A DNA stretch of 64,000 bases from Lineus longissimus (Eukaryota; Nemertea; Pilidiophora; Heteronemertea; Lineidae), in assembly GCF_910592395.1 (NCBI RefSeq), contig NC_088308.1:3720001-3784000 (forward strand), in the 5' to 3' direction. The notes below the pieces were generated by a model. It saw only the letters and a list, made by a program, of their open reading frames with translations, ran no database searches and had not been told where the DNA came from. Positions 1 to 13,989 of this stretch are shown here, in pieces (the stretch's first letter is position 1; each line of letters starts with the position of its first letter). Made by a program: the position numbers and the translations under genes.

Positions 1-2072
1 CTGTTCCATCGTTGATGACATATTAACTACGGTTTAAGGGGTCACTGTCTTCCTAATTTATTATCCCGTACATGATAAGATCACCGTCATCGAGAGCCAA
101 TCATGAAATGTACTTCATTGCCGGCATCACCTTCTGCACCGAGGAAATAATTAGAGCCGCCATCTTGAAATCACGTGAGGTTGGTTTGACCTTGAAGGCA
201 AAATGGAAGGTCAGGAGTGGAAAAGAACCTAGAAAGCTATTGGAAGCACAGAGAACGGAACCCCAAAGGTCCTTGGACCAAAATTCATTTTGCGTTTGTG
301 CTTACACTTCTCAGAGCTTCAATGAGCAACTTTTAGGAGATGTTCATTCAATGAGAAATGAGTGTAAACATCAAGATGGTGGCCTATACAGGGAGCTATT
401 TGTCAAAGTTTGTGCATACTTATTTTAAGACCATTTTGAGTGCAGTCATTTGCCCACTGAGCATGTTAAAACCAAGGAGAATTTAATACCATAGCAAGTC
501 AGGAAACTCACAAAGGATCGCTGCGTCAATGAACATAACGACCTCACAAACATGGAATTATTTATGATATACGATGATCTAGGGTCACCCTTATTCACTT
601 AATGAGCGCAGTATTAAGTGGTGATGATGATAGATTGAATAAATACACTAATTAGGAACATGAATTCTGAATACGATATATCAGAGTAATCATCTAAAAA
701 TGATTCAGACATGTCAGATATAAACTTTAGAGTGCGTTCGTTATTTCATAACTTTATTTTATGCAATAGAGGATTCCACTGACGGGGGAGAAAGGGGTAT
801 TTGTTGACAAATTTGGGTTGAACAGTGGAAGAAGAAACTGGAGCCACTCGCGAAAAGACAAGGCAACCTCTCTACTGACCTAGAAGCTGTTCTCCAAATA
901 CACTCTAGTCTTTGCGTTATCAGATATCTACTCGCCAAATGCTTTTTCGTCGTGACCGTTTACATAATATCTGGCTCTCCAAATGCATTGTTGTCTTTAC
1001 CGTCATTACATATTTGGCTCTCCCAAAGAGTTACTGTTATCTGACTCTCCAAGTCTATAATCTACGATGTATATACAGACAATATACTCTTTTAGTTTAC
1101 TTCTAACCAACTGAACATGAAATATAACCAGCTTGTTGTATTCTGACATTGACAAAACACAGGTCTGAATGCGTCAGTTCATATTTGCAAACGCCAATCA
1201 CTCATTTTGATATATCACATTATCGATTTGAATGAAGTGTAATTATCAGATGTTAAAAACACGACAAAGTCACATTCATTTTCCATGACATTCCCTTCTG
1301 AATCAGGTAGGTGTAGTTTCTGGACTCCTTTGTTCTCGGTGGTTGGTCCCAAGAATATGAAATTTCAATATTTCAAACGCAGACCAGCCCCACGCGCGAC
1401 TGATCCCGGCAAACTTGGTATTTGTCAAAACCATCAAAATGCCACGTAGATATTAGATGAATATTATAAAATGATTGACGAGCCCCAGTTCCGAACTTGA
1501 CGGGTTTAATTGCCTTTATAAAGCGAGAATGATAAATGATAAAGAATTAAGGGTTTAATAATTTATTGCACAATTCTCTATGATAGATGACTGCGAATAA
1601 AGAGCATCATAATTCACCTCACATTCGCTCAACTGGCAGTTATTACTGGGAAATACGTAGCGTAATTACTAGCGATAAAACCCCTCGTACCACTTTTCCC
1701 ATTCACTGCTCCTCGTTTAAACCAATGACAAGTTAATTTATGACTATGCTGTTTTACTTTCAAATTTTTCCGGGCGATCTGGCTTACAGACCCCCAGTGA
1801 ACAACTAATCATTTCTCAGATGGCCGTAGAAATTAAGGTCCATGTCAACTTAAATTTACTGGCGATTCTCCTGGGCGAGATGACATCAATAAACATGGAA
1901 ATATAAGAGCTATTGCGGATTCGGAAGCATCCTTAAAGCGACAAGCTGGGTGTGAGATATGTTGTTTTTCTTTCAAAAATTACTTCTAGCTGGACCCTGA
2001 TTTCTCCAAACAGGCTACTTGACTAATCACTAAACTGCAAGTAACAGTGCACCAGAACGAAATGTAACCGTA
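1..2072. other. Gene-free stretch, nothing recognised
   Basis: Mixed-composition DNA with stop codons in all frames. A short plus-strand open frame at 72-428 has no start context, splice signals or recognisable motif, so I do not call it a gene. AT-rich motifs of the TAATTA kind are scattered but not clustered enough to call a regulatory element. This could be intergenic or a long intron of a gene outside the window. Confidence 0.5.
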
Positions 2073-2300
2073 GGCTTACCTGAAATTCACAAGCCATGTC
2101 CAAAACCGCCTCGCAATCCAAGCGAGGAGGCTTACCTGAACTGGAAATTCACAAGCCATGTCCAAAACCGTCTCGCAATCCAAGCGAGGAGGCTTACCTG
2201 AAATTCACAAGCCATGTCCAAAACCGTCTCGCAATCCAAGCGAGGAGGCTTACCTGAAATTCACAAGCCATGTCCAAAACCGCCTCGCAATCCAAGCGAA
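2073..2300. repeat. 56-bp tandem repeat, four copies, with hairpin
   Basis: Four head-to-tail copies begin at 2073, 2129, 2191 and 2247. The unit is 56 bp; the second copy is 62 bp because six bases (ctggaa) are added after the shared cttacctga. Copies differ by only one or two bases (cgcctc or cgtctc), so the array is young. Each unit ends in a 6-bp stem, CCTCGC then a 7-base loop then GCGAGG. No protein frame is conserved. Confidence 0.9.
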
Positions 2301-4264
2301 AAACATTTATTAGATGTCACCTTTGGTGTTGTGATACATGTGACGGCGCACGGTGGCGGGCAGGGGTATTAACCTCCTAACTAACGCCTAAGTTGTCCCT
2401 TTAATATATCCTACAGGACTCCACTTATGAGATGTTGTAAAACACATTTGCATAACCTGGCAGATTTCCTCACGAATTCCCATTAATATTCAAGCCGCGA
2501 ATCGCTTCCAGAAGAGGGCGGTACACTTTTGTTCCGGCAGGATGTGTTCAGTGATATTTGTCATCTTGGCAGGTGCAGTCAAGCCATTTGTCCTAAGGAG
2601 CGCATATATCATATGAGGCTAGCCCATAAAACCCTCTGGATGACTTTCATTTGAGCTCCTAACTACCACATTTGCTTCTTGTCAAAACTAAGTGAGAATC
2701 TGTCAAAAGAATGTTCTTATTTGTTAATGTACCGTCTAGATCAAAACTGGGGGTGATGTATAAGCGTGATGGCATCATCGATCATATTAACAAATAGGTG
2801 GACTCATCTTCGTCTGTTTTACTGTTCTTTTCCAGAAAATGGACAGAATCATAAAGAGGTGAAAATGTCCTTCAAAATGGCCGCCGTGATTGATAATCGC
2901 GTGGTGCGACTCCTATTAGCCAACCCAAGAATAACTTTCTCGAGAAGGAGAGGTAGGCTCGAGACCAATCTTCTCACTACCCCTTTGCGGAGTCTCAAAT
3001 TTTGGTTTGGCCCAACTCAAAAAGAAATAGATCCGGGTTTGGTTGTGGAGGGTAGCGGATCTGCATTCCGTAGTCCCCATTTAAGTAACAGAATGTCATT
3101 ACAAGTGGGAGTGACACTAAGTGCGGAATGTCCATGTTAGAGACGTCACAAGGCGATAACGTCTCCAGTAACTGATGACCATCAACAACGCTAGCCAAAT
3201 CGCAATCTGAGATTGTCCAATCTAAATGTTAGCAACAAGATGGAGCGATTAGGAGATCTATCGTTTCCTGTAGTCAATACTTTACATCATCATCTATTTG
3301 ATTCACATGGGGAAGGAGCAATAACAGTTTATCAATTATCACCCCATCACTACTAATGGGCCTTGCCTACAAAATGACGCCGTTTGGCAGGTGTCTACCA
3401 AAGCCTAATGGTGCTCAATCGCCGACAAGATTCGCACAAACAGAAACAAATCGCTGCGCACTTTTCTTGACAATGGCGCTTTACCAATTCTTTATTTGAT
3501 AGGTTTCGTGCCCTGGTGAAATTTGTCCCGACATTCGGCGTGGAGGGGACCATAGGCTGGCGATTGTGGGTCGAATTGGAAGTCTTCATGTGTTTGGGCC
3601 TGGGTTGTATATAGTTTCGATGTTAATTGTGAGATAGGACCCCTATCGGCCACGGTGTGTAACTTAATCTGACCTACCCCGTGCATGTAATCAGGGGAGG
3701 GTCAAAACAGGCGAAAGGTACACAGCGTGTTACATGTAAATGCCGGGAAAATTCGATCATTTTTTTCCAGCTGATTACCATTTGGCATATCGACATAAGA
3801 CAACTCCTTCCTTGTGACATTGCTATACACTGTCTCTTGATTTATCCTACTTAGCCTCGCTAGGAAATAGGGACGGTGATGAACAATTTGCACTGGTGGA
3901 TCTATCAGTCATTCTAACACCGTATACCCTATAAATCACCAGGCATACAAATCACTCCCTGTGTTACTAATGCAAACACCTGGGCCATAGTGTATCATCT
4001 TGTTTCTCCTAACTAGCCAATATAACCACCTTATAGCCCGTGAGCAAATACCTTGCCCAATCGACCTGTCTCAGTTAGCCAATTTATCTTCCTGCCCCTG
4101 GTCACTTTCCATTATTCCTCAGCAACGATCCCTCTCTTCCTAACTAGAGTCAACGTTGGTCAGACACTTAGGGGACGTAAGGAGATCAGTGACTATGTAT
4201 CATCAATCTTTGTTCTCCGATTAGTATGCTTAACTGATGTCCGGGGTCTGCCTCCGGTCTTGGG
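2301..4264. other. Gene-free stretch, nothing recognised
   Basis: Only short open frames on both strands, overlapping one another, with no splice pattern or motif. I see no RNA gene or mobile element in it. Confidence 0.45.
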
Positions 4265-5090
4265 ATGGTCGGGTAATTTCGCTAGCATCCTCCCCATGAT
4301 CTATGCTGCCATGGGTTCTTAGGAAGTACTTGTTTTGGATAGCAATGACTGGACTGTTCTCTTGCATCCTCCTCATGATCTTCGCTCCTGTGCGAACCGA
4401 GGAAGCTACTGGTTGTGGAGAGCAATGACTGGACTATTCTCTTGCATCCTCCCCATGATCTTTGCTCCTGTGCGAACCGAGGAGGCTACTGTTTGGGAAG
4501 AGCAATGACTGGACTGTTCTCTTGCATCCTCCCCATGATCTTTGCTCCTGTGCGAACCGAGGAAGCTACTGTTTGGGAAGAGCAATGACGGGACTGTTCT
4601 CTTGCATCCTCCCCATGATCTTTGCTCCTGTGCGAACCGAGGAAGCTACTGTTTGGGAAGAGCAATGACTGGACTGTTCTCTTGCATCCTCCCCATGATC
4701 TTTGCTCCTGTGCGAACCGAGGAAGCTACTGTTTGGGAAGAGCAATGACGGGACTGTTCTATTTAATCCTCCCTCGATCTATGCTCAAATGGGATTTTTC
4801 GGGAGACCAATGGGTGGACAGTTCTATTGCATCCTCCCCATCTGCTCTGCTACCAAGGGTACCAAGCTACTGGTACGGGAGAGCAATGACTGGACTGTTC
4901 CTTTGCATCCTCCCCATGATCTATGCTCCTGTGCGAACCGAGGCTACTGGTTGTGGAGAGCAATGACTGGACTGTTCCTTTGCATCCTCCCAATGATCTA
5001 TGCTCCCATGGGTATCGAGGAACCCACTGGTCCGGGAGAGCAATGGGTGGAGATTTCTACTGGACTGTTCCCATGTCAAAAAGACACCCA
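4265..5090. repeat. 80-bp minisatellite, about ten units
   Basis: Units beginning agcaatgac(t/g)gg recur at 4341, 4421, 4501, 4581, 4661 and 4741 with exactly 80 bp spacing, then at about 4806, 4882, 4959 and 5038 with 77-80 bp spacing and more divergence. The central five units are almost identical, while both edges are decayed. This is the usual pattern of unequal exchange homogenising the middle. Because 80 is not a multiple of three and the unit lacks stops over long stretches, open frames of 68-132 codons appear repeatedly, staggered by 80 bp. They are products of the repeat, not genes. Confidence 0.92.
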
Positions 5091-8000
5091 TCAAAGTTAG
5101 ATGAAAATGTGATAGACGTTGCATTTTCTACAATTATACAATGTTCTCTCTTTGCCATCATCTTACCGCTATTGCAATAAGTCCAATACGCTGCCTCGTT
5201 AACGGGACTTGACCATGGTGGAGCATTGTGTGAAGATGTTTGACTCGGTTCCAATAAGATAAGCGATATCTTTCATTTGCCAGTTCCTTGTCAGTGAGGT
5301 GTAGAGGAATCACGCTCTTTCTTTGAGCTATGGCAATTAATGGTAATGAGAAGATGACCTCATACCATTAGATCACTGCCAGCAATCTCTTATGTTGTGA
5401 GTGGAATCTTTCAATGGATAAAGCCTTCTTTCCTATACTAATAGCCTATCGAGAGAGAACATCATGCCAAGACATGGCTCCATCGTCTCAGGGCAGCTAT
5501 CAATCAACTTGATCATCGTGACCATCGATCTCAAGCGACCTCTCACCTTAGAATCTCACTGATGATGGGTCAGCAAATGTTTTTACCATCCCCAAGATCC
5601 GAGACGCGAAGTCAATTTTGTCAAGAAACGCATCCATCATGCAGGGGTCCCTGGGTTATTCGGTTCTTTGATGCTTTTTTTTCTCTGATATGGCTTTAGG
5701 AGGTGGCGCTGTCTCAGCAAGGTACCGACGACGATCAGTCCAGGCCGTTGTACTTCCTCATTGCATTCCACCGGGTCAAGCAGAATGTTACTAGTAAAAC
5801 TTCCAGTCTTAGTGACCAATCAGCAGCCCCCAATTCTGCTTCCTGCGCTGCAGAAACATGATTCCGAGTGTCTGATTTGCCAAAATACGACGGGAGATCA
5901 TTATGGTTCTACTGCTCCTGAGGAAAAAGTGACAAATCCTTCCAAAACCGTCCATCAGCATCTACCGATAATAGCACCCAGGGCGGTTCATACCAGAGGA
6001 TTATAACCGCTTTTTTGTGGAGCCCTGCCCGAGACAAGTCATCCCCTCCGCACAGCCATCCATCAGTCACGACGCCCGCGGCCGAGTGCGGAGCCGCCTC
6101 CAGCACTCGCCGCAGGGCAAACGACTCGCCCATCCATCCGTTGATGATTTAATAGCGTTGGTTAGAATGGGAAAGATTGGAGTTAATTTCACACCATCTT
6201 GTGAAGTTAAGGCTGAATTGTTTAATCAATGACTATTGGGTATCCCTGTTGGGAGTGACAGCGATCTTCTCAATTATCTATTTAGCTATTAGGGTTCGTA
6301 GCCATAAGCAGATGGGTTGTGAAATTGGCAGGCGGGGCCGGAGGACTTTCTGAAAGCTACGTGAAGAGGCAGCAGCTTTTGAAGTTTGCTTGATCTGAGT
6401 GTTGCACGCGGGTATACATACCCTTAGGCATTACCATGATGTGGTAGACGGCGACAGCACTTAATCACAGAACTTTGGGATTGACGTAGGTGCATGGGAA
6501 ATGATCATAGCAAAGGTCGTCTTATCTAATGTTTTGGTCAAAAAAAGCTCTAATACCGTCAATATCTATTGAGTTGGCCTGCCAAAACTGTAATCAAGGT
6601 AATTTCTTTATTGAGAATGTGTGTGCCTCCGTTATGTAAGTTTCAAGGTCAAATAGTATCATCCGAAAGACCCTGCATCTGCACCCTATTCTTATCGCAA
6701 ACCAGCACCGTGCACAACTAGCTTCCCAAAATGGCCGCTACGCAGCCATCTTGGAATTCGGTTTCGCGCAAACTACACAATGCATTGCACCACTGATCTC
6801 ATTTTTCCGGCGGTGTACATCGTGATAACCCGAGGTTTCTTTCTAGGTTTCTTGGTGAGCACCCTTAAACCGCACCGCATTCAATGTGAGGGATGAGAGG
6901 TGATGTTGATGCTGATGCTGCTGACGCCAGGATAATGAATGTGGCACGCCACTCGACATTCAAATTCTTTGATAGATACATGTAAGCCTACAGAAAGTAT
7001 CAAGACGAAACAAAGACAAAATCTCACAATAACGGAAACCACAGAATATCCTGTCATTATTACTGATATTGAGTACCTATCTTTGTCATTAAATCAAGGC
7101 GTATTAATCTTCATAAAACCAGGCTAATTACAGCCATACATTATTATGAAGACGGGTGATTATTGCTTGTCAGGGGATCTTCATTAACCTGTCGTCTGCT
7201 GAACAAGTAATGGACACTGGTCACATGATTGCGTGACTGCGTCCAATTGGATAGGACGCACCACCACCGGTGGCCAGTGAGTGGACAACCGTCTTCTTAT
7301 CTGAAAGGAAATGTCGACTTATGACGAACTGTCCTGACCACAGCATTAAGACTAAACTTAATAACTTGGTAGCTCACATTCAGGTGGACAACCTCACGAC
7401 CCGCCCTATGGAAGTGACATTGCAAAAGGGAGCTCCTTCTGAAACGCATTCGAGATGCGATTGTAGAGAGTAAAATTGACAATAGCGGGCGTTTTGGGAT
7501 TTTCTTCCGGAAATGACCACATTTTGTCCATCTTTGATTCTGAGGATTCTTCGCCAACACCAGTTGAGTTTCCAAGTGGTGGGCAGATTCAACCAAAAGT
7601 GACTAGTGTTTACATGTATATTTCTTCTCTTTTCTATGGTTAGCATATCTTATTAGCCGTCTCCGCTATGCAGCTCCATTTCAAAGGTTGTTGGCAGCTT
7701 GGGGTTCAGCTGACGTGTTCACGACTTCAAAGGGCCAATATATCCTAACGCCACCGGGGTCAAAATCCGATACCATAACATAAAAAAAGTTGAGAGACGT
7801 GTCAGTAATTTATGTTTGGTGTAGGTACACCACTTGGAGGTTGCGCTGCTTCCCTTACCAAGTTCGCTCCATTTTCGCGATAAATAATGACTATCGCAAA
7901 TTCGGGAACTTGAAGTTCGTAAGCTCGGGAAGAAAGGGGAAAAGGAGTTCAGTGTGAGAAGAATGGAAAAGGAACACTCGGGTTCCATGACGCCCATCAC

Positions 8001-11000
8001 GTGGTCGAACGGAAGACACCGCCAGAGGTTCGAGCGCCGAGACCCGCCCAACAAATCTGCTGTTCATGGCGAAAGATGGCTTCGATATCAAAGCAGACGT
8101 GTCGCTCGGAGCAACCAGGGGGCAGGTTACACCCATTTGACACATTATGGACGAAAACAAAGGAGCTATCCCTGGTGAAATTCATTGAAATATTGTCGGT
8201 CGAATGTTGCGCCGTGTGGTCTCCCGACCCAGGCGAAGCGGACAGCTTAAAAGTCTATTACGATCATCTTAAATCACTGTGATTGGCAAAAACATCAAAG
8301 GTAGATGATTACCCTGTCGCCTGAGGTCAGATGTCATGTTATTTTCTCCGCTATACTGGTGATCAAAGCACTAATTCAGCCGGCATTATTGCGATAATTT
8401 ACACCGTGCGACGCCTGAAGGAATCTAAAAATCTGCCGCCGACCTATGTCCTGTGTTGGGTTAGATTTCAGGATAAAACCATAATGTCATTAGTTTTTTG
8501 TCGACATGCTAGGAAAGTAAGCCCATGACCGAAACCTGTAAAATAATTAACCGGCGCCGGTCCCCTTCACAATATTTTTGCGCGCTTGCACTTCTTCCGC
8601 ACACCTGACCACGCATATGAAGCAAAAGAACCCGGACTACTTTTTCACAAACAAGAATTTGATTGACGCTAATGTGACGTCACAAGACAATCGCATCAGC
8701 GAAGCTTTTTACCAATTTTCCTCTCGAAAACGAAGTTTGTGTTTTCGCTTCTTGTGTTGACGTGTCACGGAAACAAAGGCATCAAAGTTGTGATGAATAT
8801 GAAGGGTGACAGGATATATCAGTGCTCCGCGCTGTCATCGTAAAATGCTCGATTCTGCTTTGGGGTTTGTCCGTGCAGTCAAGCGGACATGATCTGCCAT
8901 GACAATGGGGGAAAGGCGCCGCGAGAAAGGGAAATTCTCGCGGATCAATTGCAGGTTTCTAGTGGCTGGAAGTGTGTTATCACAAAGGAAAATAATTACT
9001 CTTCTTCGCACACCTATAAATTTCGTATGAAGAAGAAAGTTGTTGAACTACTTCAGAAACAAAAGCTATACCGTTCCGTCTGCTCCCTCTGAAAAGATTT
9101 TTAAAAGATATCATGATTACACAATGGTAAACAATCATATTTACGAGGTAAACGATAACTTCACAATGGTAAACGATGATTTTATAACCCCAACATTCTA
9201 CATCGCATATGTATATGTATTTATAATGGAAATTGAAGTGCCAAACTTTGGGTGAAATGCGTGAAAGTGAATCCTACCGTTGCCCAAGGGTTCAAGTCAA
9301 ATTATCCTCAAATGGCGGCCAAGATTCAAGACAAAGGACAAAATCCATCTCGAAATGTAATTTTCAATATCTCAGTGTAATTACTGAGAATCAAATCATT
9401 CGCTTGAACCAGCGTCCAAGCGAATCCCCAGCCCAATCAATCCGAAAATAATTCGCAACATTGTCAAAATCGTGAAATCAGAGAACCCATATTTTGACAA
9501 GCAGGGGTATCATTAATCCGCTACGCTGGTAATTAGCATAAAAATAATTTGCACTCACTCCTTTTTAGAGCATGTAAAAAGATACTACTAAATTACACCG
9601 CCCATCCGCGGTGGAAAAACAACAGAGAAACATGACAGATGCACAAGCGTTGCACAAAGGTGTCATTTTATAATTACTTCCTACAATATTTCTTTTGAAA
9701 CGTTTACTTCAAAGCTAAGTGGTTCCCCCGGGTTGGGAAGTGTGAGTGAAGTGTTAAACGCCGACAACAAAAACTAAGCTATTGTTCCGGCGATCACGAA
9801 AAGAACGCTGGTTGGTTTATCTCCAAGCTATCCGCATCAAAAGGCTTCTTTGTGTCTTTAGTATCAAAACAAAATTTGAGATTTAGATATTTTTCATTAG
9901 GTTTTGAAATTTAACAAACGTGCTGACTGAAAAGCTGTCGTACAGTTACAACTTTCATCTTATTTCAATACTGACAGGAAAAAATGACACGATTGGTTTA
10001 TTTCAATAGCAGTGTCAGTCAGTCAATTTCATTTTATCTTAATACGTGACACTTTAAACAGTCTCAATTCCCGTTTTCACGGAGAGATTGGTTTGTCCAA
10101 CTTTGATTCAAAGGCTGTTTAAAGCGTGTCTTCTCCGTCAATTATACGAAATCAATTATAGTTCCTCGATGGAAAACATTTCCTTGCTCTCATTGCCAAA
10201 AATCTGCTCTTTTCTTTCATTTGCAGTGTTTTTCACATTTACACATAAAATGGCAAATGTGCCACTCACCGGAAGTCTAACCCAGGTACCTGCACTAGCG
10301 ATCCGGACTGGGTGGCTTCCGATTGGCCAATAAAAGTTAAAAAAAATGTTACTCGAGTACAAAGCTGTTTGTTCTCTTGATGTCGTGTATCATTACTTTG
10401 TCAAACAGAACGAAATCATTTTGTAATATTCCATCTACAAAACTCTGTTTCCCTCCACTCGTCAGATGATAGTCACGTTTCCTCTTCCAACCGACGCCCT
10501 TGGGGAAGCAGTCAGCGCAATTTGAAGAGTTGACCCCGTATCCTCACCACTCCATCAGCGTCTCCTCAGCGCTCACAGCTACAGGCGTTCACAGCCAGTT
10601 ATGACAGCCCATCTTAGTTTGACATGTTCTCCGTGTTTGAACTGTCCATTAGAAGGTGCAAAATTGACACATGCCGTGGAGAATACGTCCAAATGTGTAG
10701 AGGGGTGTAAAAATTAATTACCGGGAAAACTCGTGGGTCGTCGTTGGCGCGGCTGGCCGCAAGCTCCCTTCGCCTCTCACATCATCAATCAGGGATAGCA
10801 CCTCCGAGGTGTCGGCCTCTCACGATTGGGAATCACTTGGTCGTCAGCCGGTGATAGACCCTGGTGTGATTACCCTCGAATAAGAACAGAATGTCATTAG
10901 TCCTGCTCGTAAAAGACTTTATTGCTGGTTACTCACTTGTATGGCCGTGTCATGACACGAGCGAAGACTGGGCGTCAGCGGTCACTGTCCATGTCTGACC

Positions 11001-13754
11001 ATCTGGGTTCTCGTCGGGCTATTAACGCACTTCCTCCACCAAATCCAATCTTACAACAGAAAATCATATTTGAACAATCAAATGTACATGTAGAAGCTCG
11101 CAGATTTGGTCTGCGATAGTTGCAATGATCATTCTGCCAATCTCAGCCCATGAACCATCACAAAGATGAGACTATGCTGGCATGATCTTTCAGAAAGTAT
11201 CAGGTATGACATAAAAACTAAACATGTGGAATCACGTTGCAGAACTGATGAGAATGAACGGTTTTGGTAAGCTAAGGAAAATATTCGTTGATCGAGTCTA
11301 TAGACACAGTGGACAGGGAGTACAAACTCGAGTTCCGAGGAAAGCATATTACATAGTATACCGCGTTTTATGAAGAGGAATATCGCGGCCGTTCATCTAA
11401 AAAAGACCTTCTAGCTTTCCTCATGCCTTTTCAAAAGAAAATCCTGACGTGCATGGGCACATGCCTCTCCTTAATTTGGGTCCGCAAGTCAAGGACTTAA
11501 CGTCAAATTGGTCGTGTCCACATTACAGAAAACAACTTTGCACCGCGAAAAATGCAGTTTTTCACCCATAACTGCGGCATCTGTGTCCAGTAAGGCAAAG
11601 TGATTGAGCTATTTTCAAGTTGCAAATTGTCACAGTCCTCCGCGTAGTGAGTAAGTGTCACTTTTTGTCAAAGACTTGCTGTCGCCGTGTAGAAGAAAAC
11701 GTGTCTTTGTCACATGCTATTTTTGCAGCTAAGATGCCAAAGAAGTATTGCTTGGCCAGAGACGCTTTGGCTAATTTGGAAAGGATAAACGGTTTCGTTT
11801 GGAAGAGTATTATAGGATAAATGAGACCTGGTTCTGACTACCAAATGGACCGCAAAAACCGGCTTCCCGGCCTGTACCTGCGTATATTTGTAAGCTGATG
11901 CTGCATTCTTGAAACTGCCTCACTGCCGTGGACAGCGTTCCAAGCATCGTCACGACAGAGCCCCGTATCCGTTTGCACGAGTAAAGTATGAATTGAACTG
12001 GGTGTCGGCGCTTAGGATTTTGATTCTTTGGTCGAGCCCGTTTTTCAGTCTGTTTTGAGCAATAGAACTTTTATTGGTCTTCATGAACTATTGTTGTTCT
12101 TTATGAATACTTAAACATCATTGTTGAACACATCTAATGTAAGAGCAGGAATGCCGGTGAAACTCCTCCGTAAAAACAAGTCTCCGGTTCGAAAACAACT
12201 CGCGGCCATTAGCACTATCGTATATCCAGCCCGCGCCAACTGGAAGTCTTGGTTCGCACATCAAAGCTAAACCCGTCAGAATAACCTCCTTGACAAAGAT
12301 TGGATGTGAATATATGTTGACAGTGATTTGATTCGATTTGATATGTCAACGCCGTCTCTGGTACACAGACCTGCTTCGAAATGTAATTTATATTCAAAGC
12401 CTGTGCCTCTGGAAATACTGTATATCACTGAATGATATTTTCATAATTGGTTAAAATGTGTTTGGCAGCGTCTGCGGTGAGCTTCAAAGGGTTGTCAATA
12501 AGATAATACCATATTATTTGAAGGATGTCATTTGAGGTGCCCCAAGGTTCGAGCATCAAGTTGTAATCTTATAACGAGACTTGAACAGTTCTTCAACGAG
12601 TTATAATGAACTTTGATGGAAAGACATTTTGAAGAATTCCATTGTCGCTTTCTATCACTCTGTATTTATCGCGTTGGAGAGCGGAAGGCAAGAATGCGTG
12701 CTTTACAATTTGTCATTTTTGGTCGGGGAATAAACAATATGGGTGTGACTTTAACAATTCGCCCACTCTTTTCAAAGCGACTGAGGAGATTGGATACAGC
12801 GACGCATTACCAAAGAACTGACCATTTTTTTCCTCCTTTCTCTCGCCTCTCCATCTCAAAGGTCGATTGAAGAAACTGAAGTCTAGGATCAAAAGCAAAG
12901 ACAAAAAGCCCAATCTCGATTCCGCGTCGTAAAAAAGCCACTTTGCGACGTGAAAAATTGCCACCTCTGGCTGGCGAATCTCCTTCCACTATGGAAGGTA
13001 CCCTTGGCACGACAGTGGCACCAAGTCTTTCATGTTGGCAGTTTCACCGCAAGGAGCTTCAGCTTCCCCAGACTCTCAATTGGCTTAATCACTTAAATGC
13101 ACGTACCGTTTGATGCAATTATACCTTCTGGAATTTTCCCCTGCGTTAATTTTTCGAATTTGACAAGCCGCTTTGATCTAGTCGTGCCCTAGGATCGGAT
13201 AACAATATGAAATTAATCCTTACGGCGTTCTGATTTAAGTTAGGGCCACCTTGAGTAGATTCAAGGAGCCTTCTACGTCGTATGGTGATGAGCTGATTAT
13301 CAGCTAAACCAAGAGTGCACTGCGCAGTCGCGTCCTTTTTTCCGGTGCGTGTTTTTGTAGCTCAAGTCAATCTAACTTTCTGGAGAGCAGCTAATGCGGT
13401 TCTAATGATTTTTTATTTGTTCAGTGATTGTTTTAAACCAGTACCGAACTCTCAAAATGCATTTGTCAGATAAAACTTCACGAAACAAACTTAAGGCCGC
13501 CATATTATGACAGCCCTCGCAGCAGATCTCAGTGACAAGAATCTGATTTGCTGCCATAAATAAGACGTCATCAAAATATCTGAGCGAAGTCGTGCATGTA
13601 AGCAACTGCGCACCCGGCTTGATGAACCCGGTTGTCATGAAATCACATATATCATAGAGAGATTCCGCCGTAATTCCACAACGGTCTGTAATTTTTGTTC
13701 ATTCAAATCGGGGACCAGAATGCCAGGTCAAACTGTTTTAACCCAAGCATCGAA
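5091..13754. other. Long gene-free stretch
   Basis: No exon chain, domain or RNA gene was recognised on either strand over 8.6 kb. A GC-rich patch near 6010-6130 has open frames on both strands but no splice context. Short imperfect repeats of atggtaaacgat occur near 9122-9178. The stretch could hold regulatory DNA for a neighbour, but nothing seen here proves it. Confidence 0.45.
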
Positions 13755-13760
13755 GTCTCT

Positions 13761-13811
<51 letters not shown>

Positions 13812-13828
13812 GAGCCCACCCAGGGACG
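13755..13828 (+). tRNA. tRNA-Asn (anticodon GTT), copy 1
   Basis: A complete 74-base cloverleaf is visible. The acceptor stem is GTCTCTG with CAGGGAC and discriminator G. The D arm is GCGC/GCGC around AATCGGTTA. The anticodon stem is TTCGG/CCGAA with loop CTGTTAA, giving anticodon GTT for asparagine. The T arm is GGTGG/CCACC around TTCGAGC. The A box and B box (GGTTCGAGCC) are intact. A run of T residues starts about 10 bases downstream and can end RNA polymerase III transcription. No intron. Confidence 0.97.
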
Positions 13829-13915
13829 ACGGTTCTTGGTTTTTTCTCTCACTTTCCCTTTTCCCTTTATTTTGCCCAAGAACACTTGAAAAACTGTTCT
13901 AACCCAAGCATCGAA

Positions 13916-13921
13916 GTCTCT

Positions 13922-13972
<51 letters not shown>

Positions 13973-13989
13973 GAGCCCACCCAGGGACG
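13916..13989 (+). tRNA. tRNA-Asn (anticodon GTT), copy 2
   Basis: Identical to the first copy over all 74 bases and 161 bp downstream of it. The flanks are also copied: about 25 bp before the gene (ctgttytaacccaagcatcg) and about 45 bp after it, including the T-run terminator. The duplication is therefore a whole-locus tandem copy, not retroposition. Confidence 0.97.

Noticed and set aside
72-428. 118-codon plus-strand open frame near the left edge
   Set aside because: No motif, no homology that I recognise, no splice or promoter context; length is within chance for this much DNA.
4462-5100. A family of overlapping 68-132 codon open frames
   Set aside because: They are the same repeat read in shifted frames every 80 bp; there are no splice sites, start context or codon-level conservation.
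5909-6232. GC-rich patch with open frames on both strands as a gene
   Set aside because: Both frames are short, overlap antisense to each other, and lack splice signals or a known domain.
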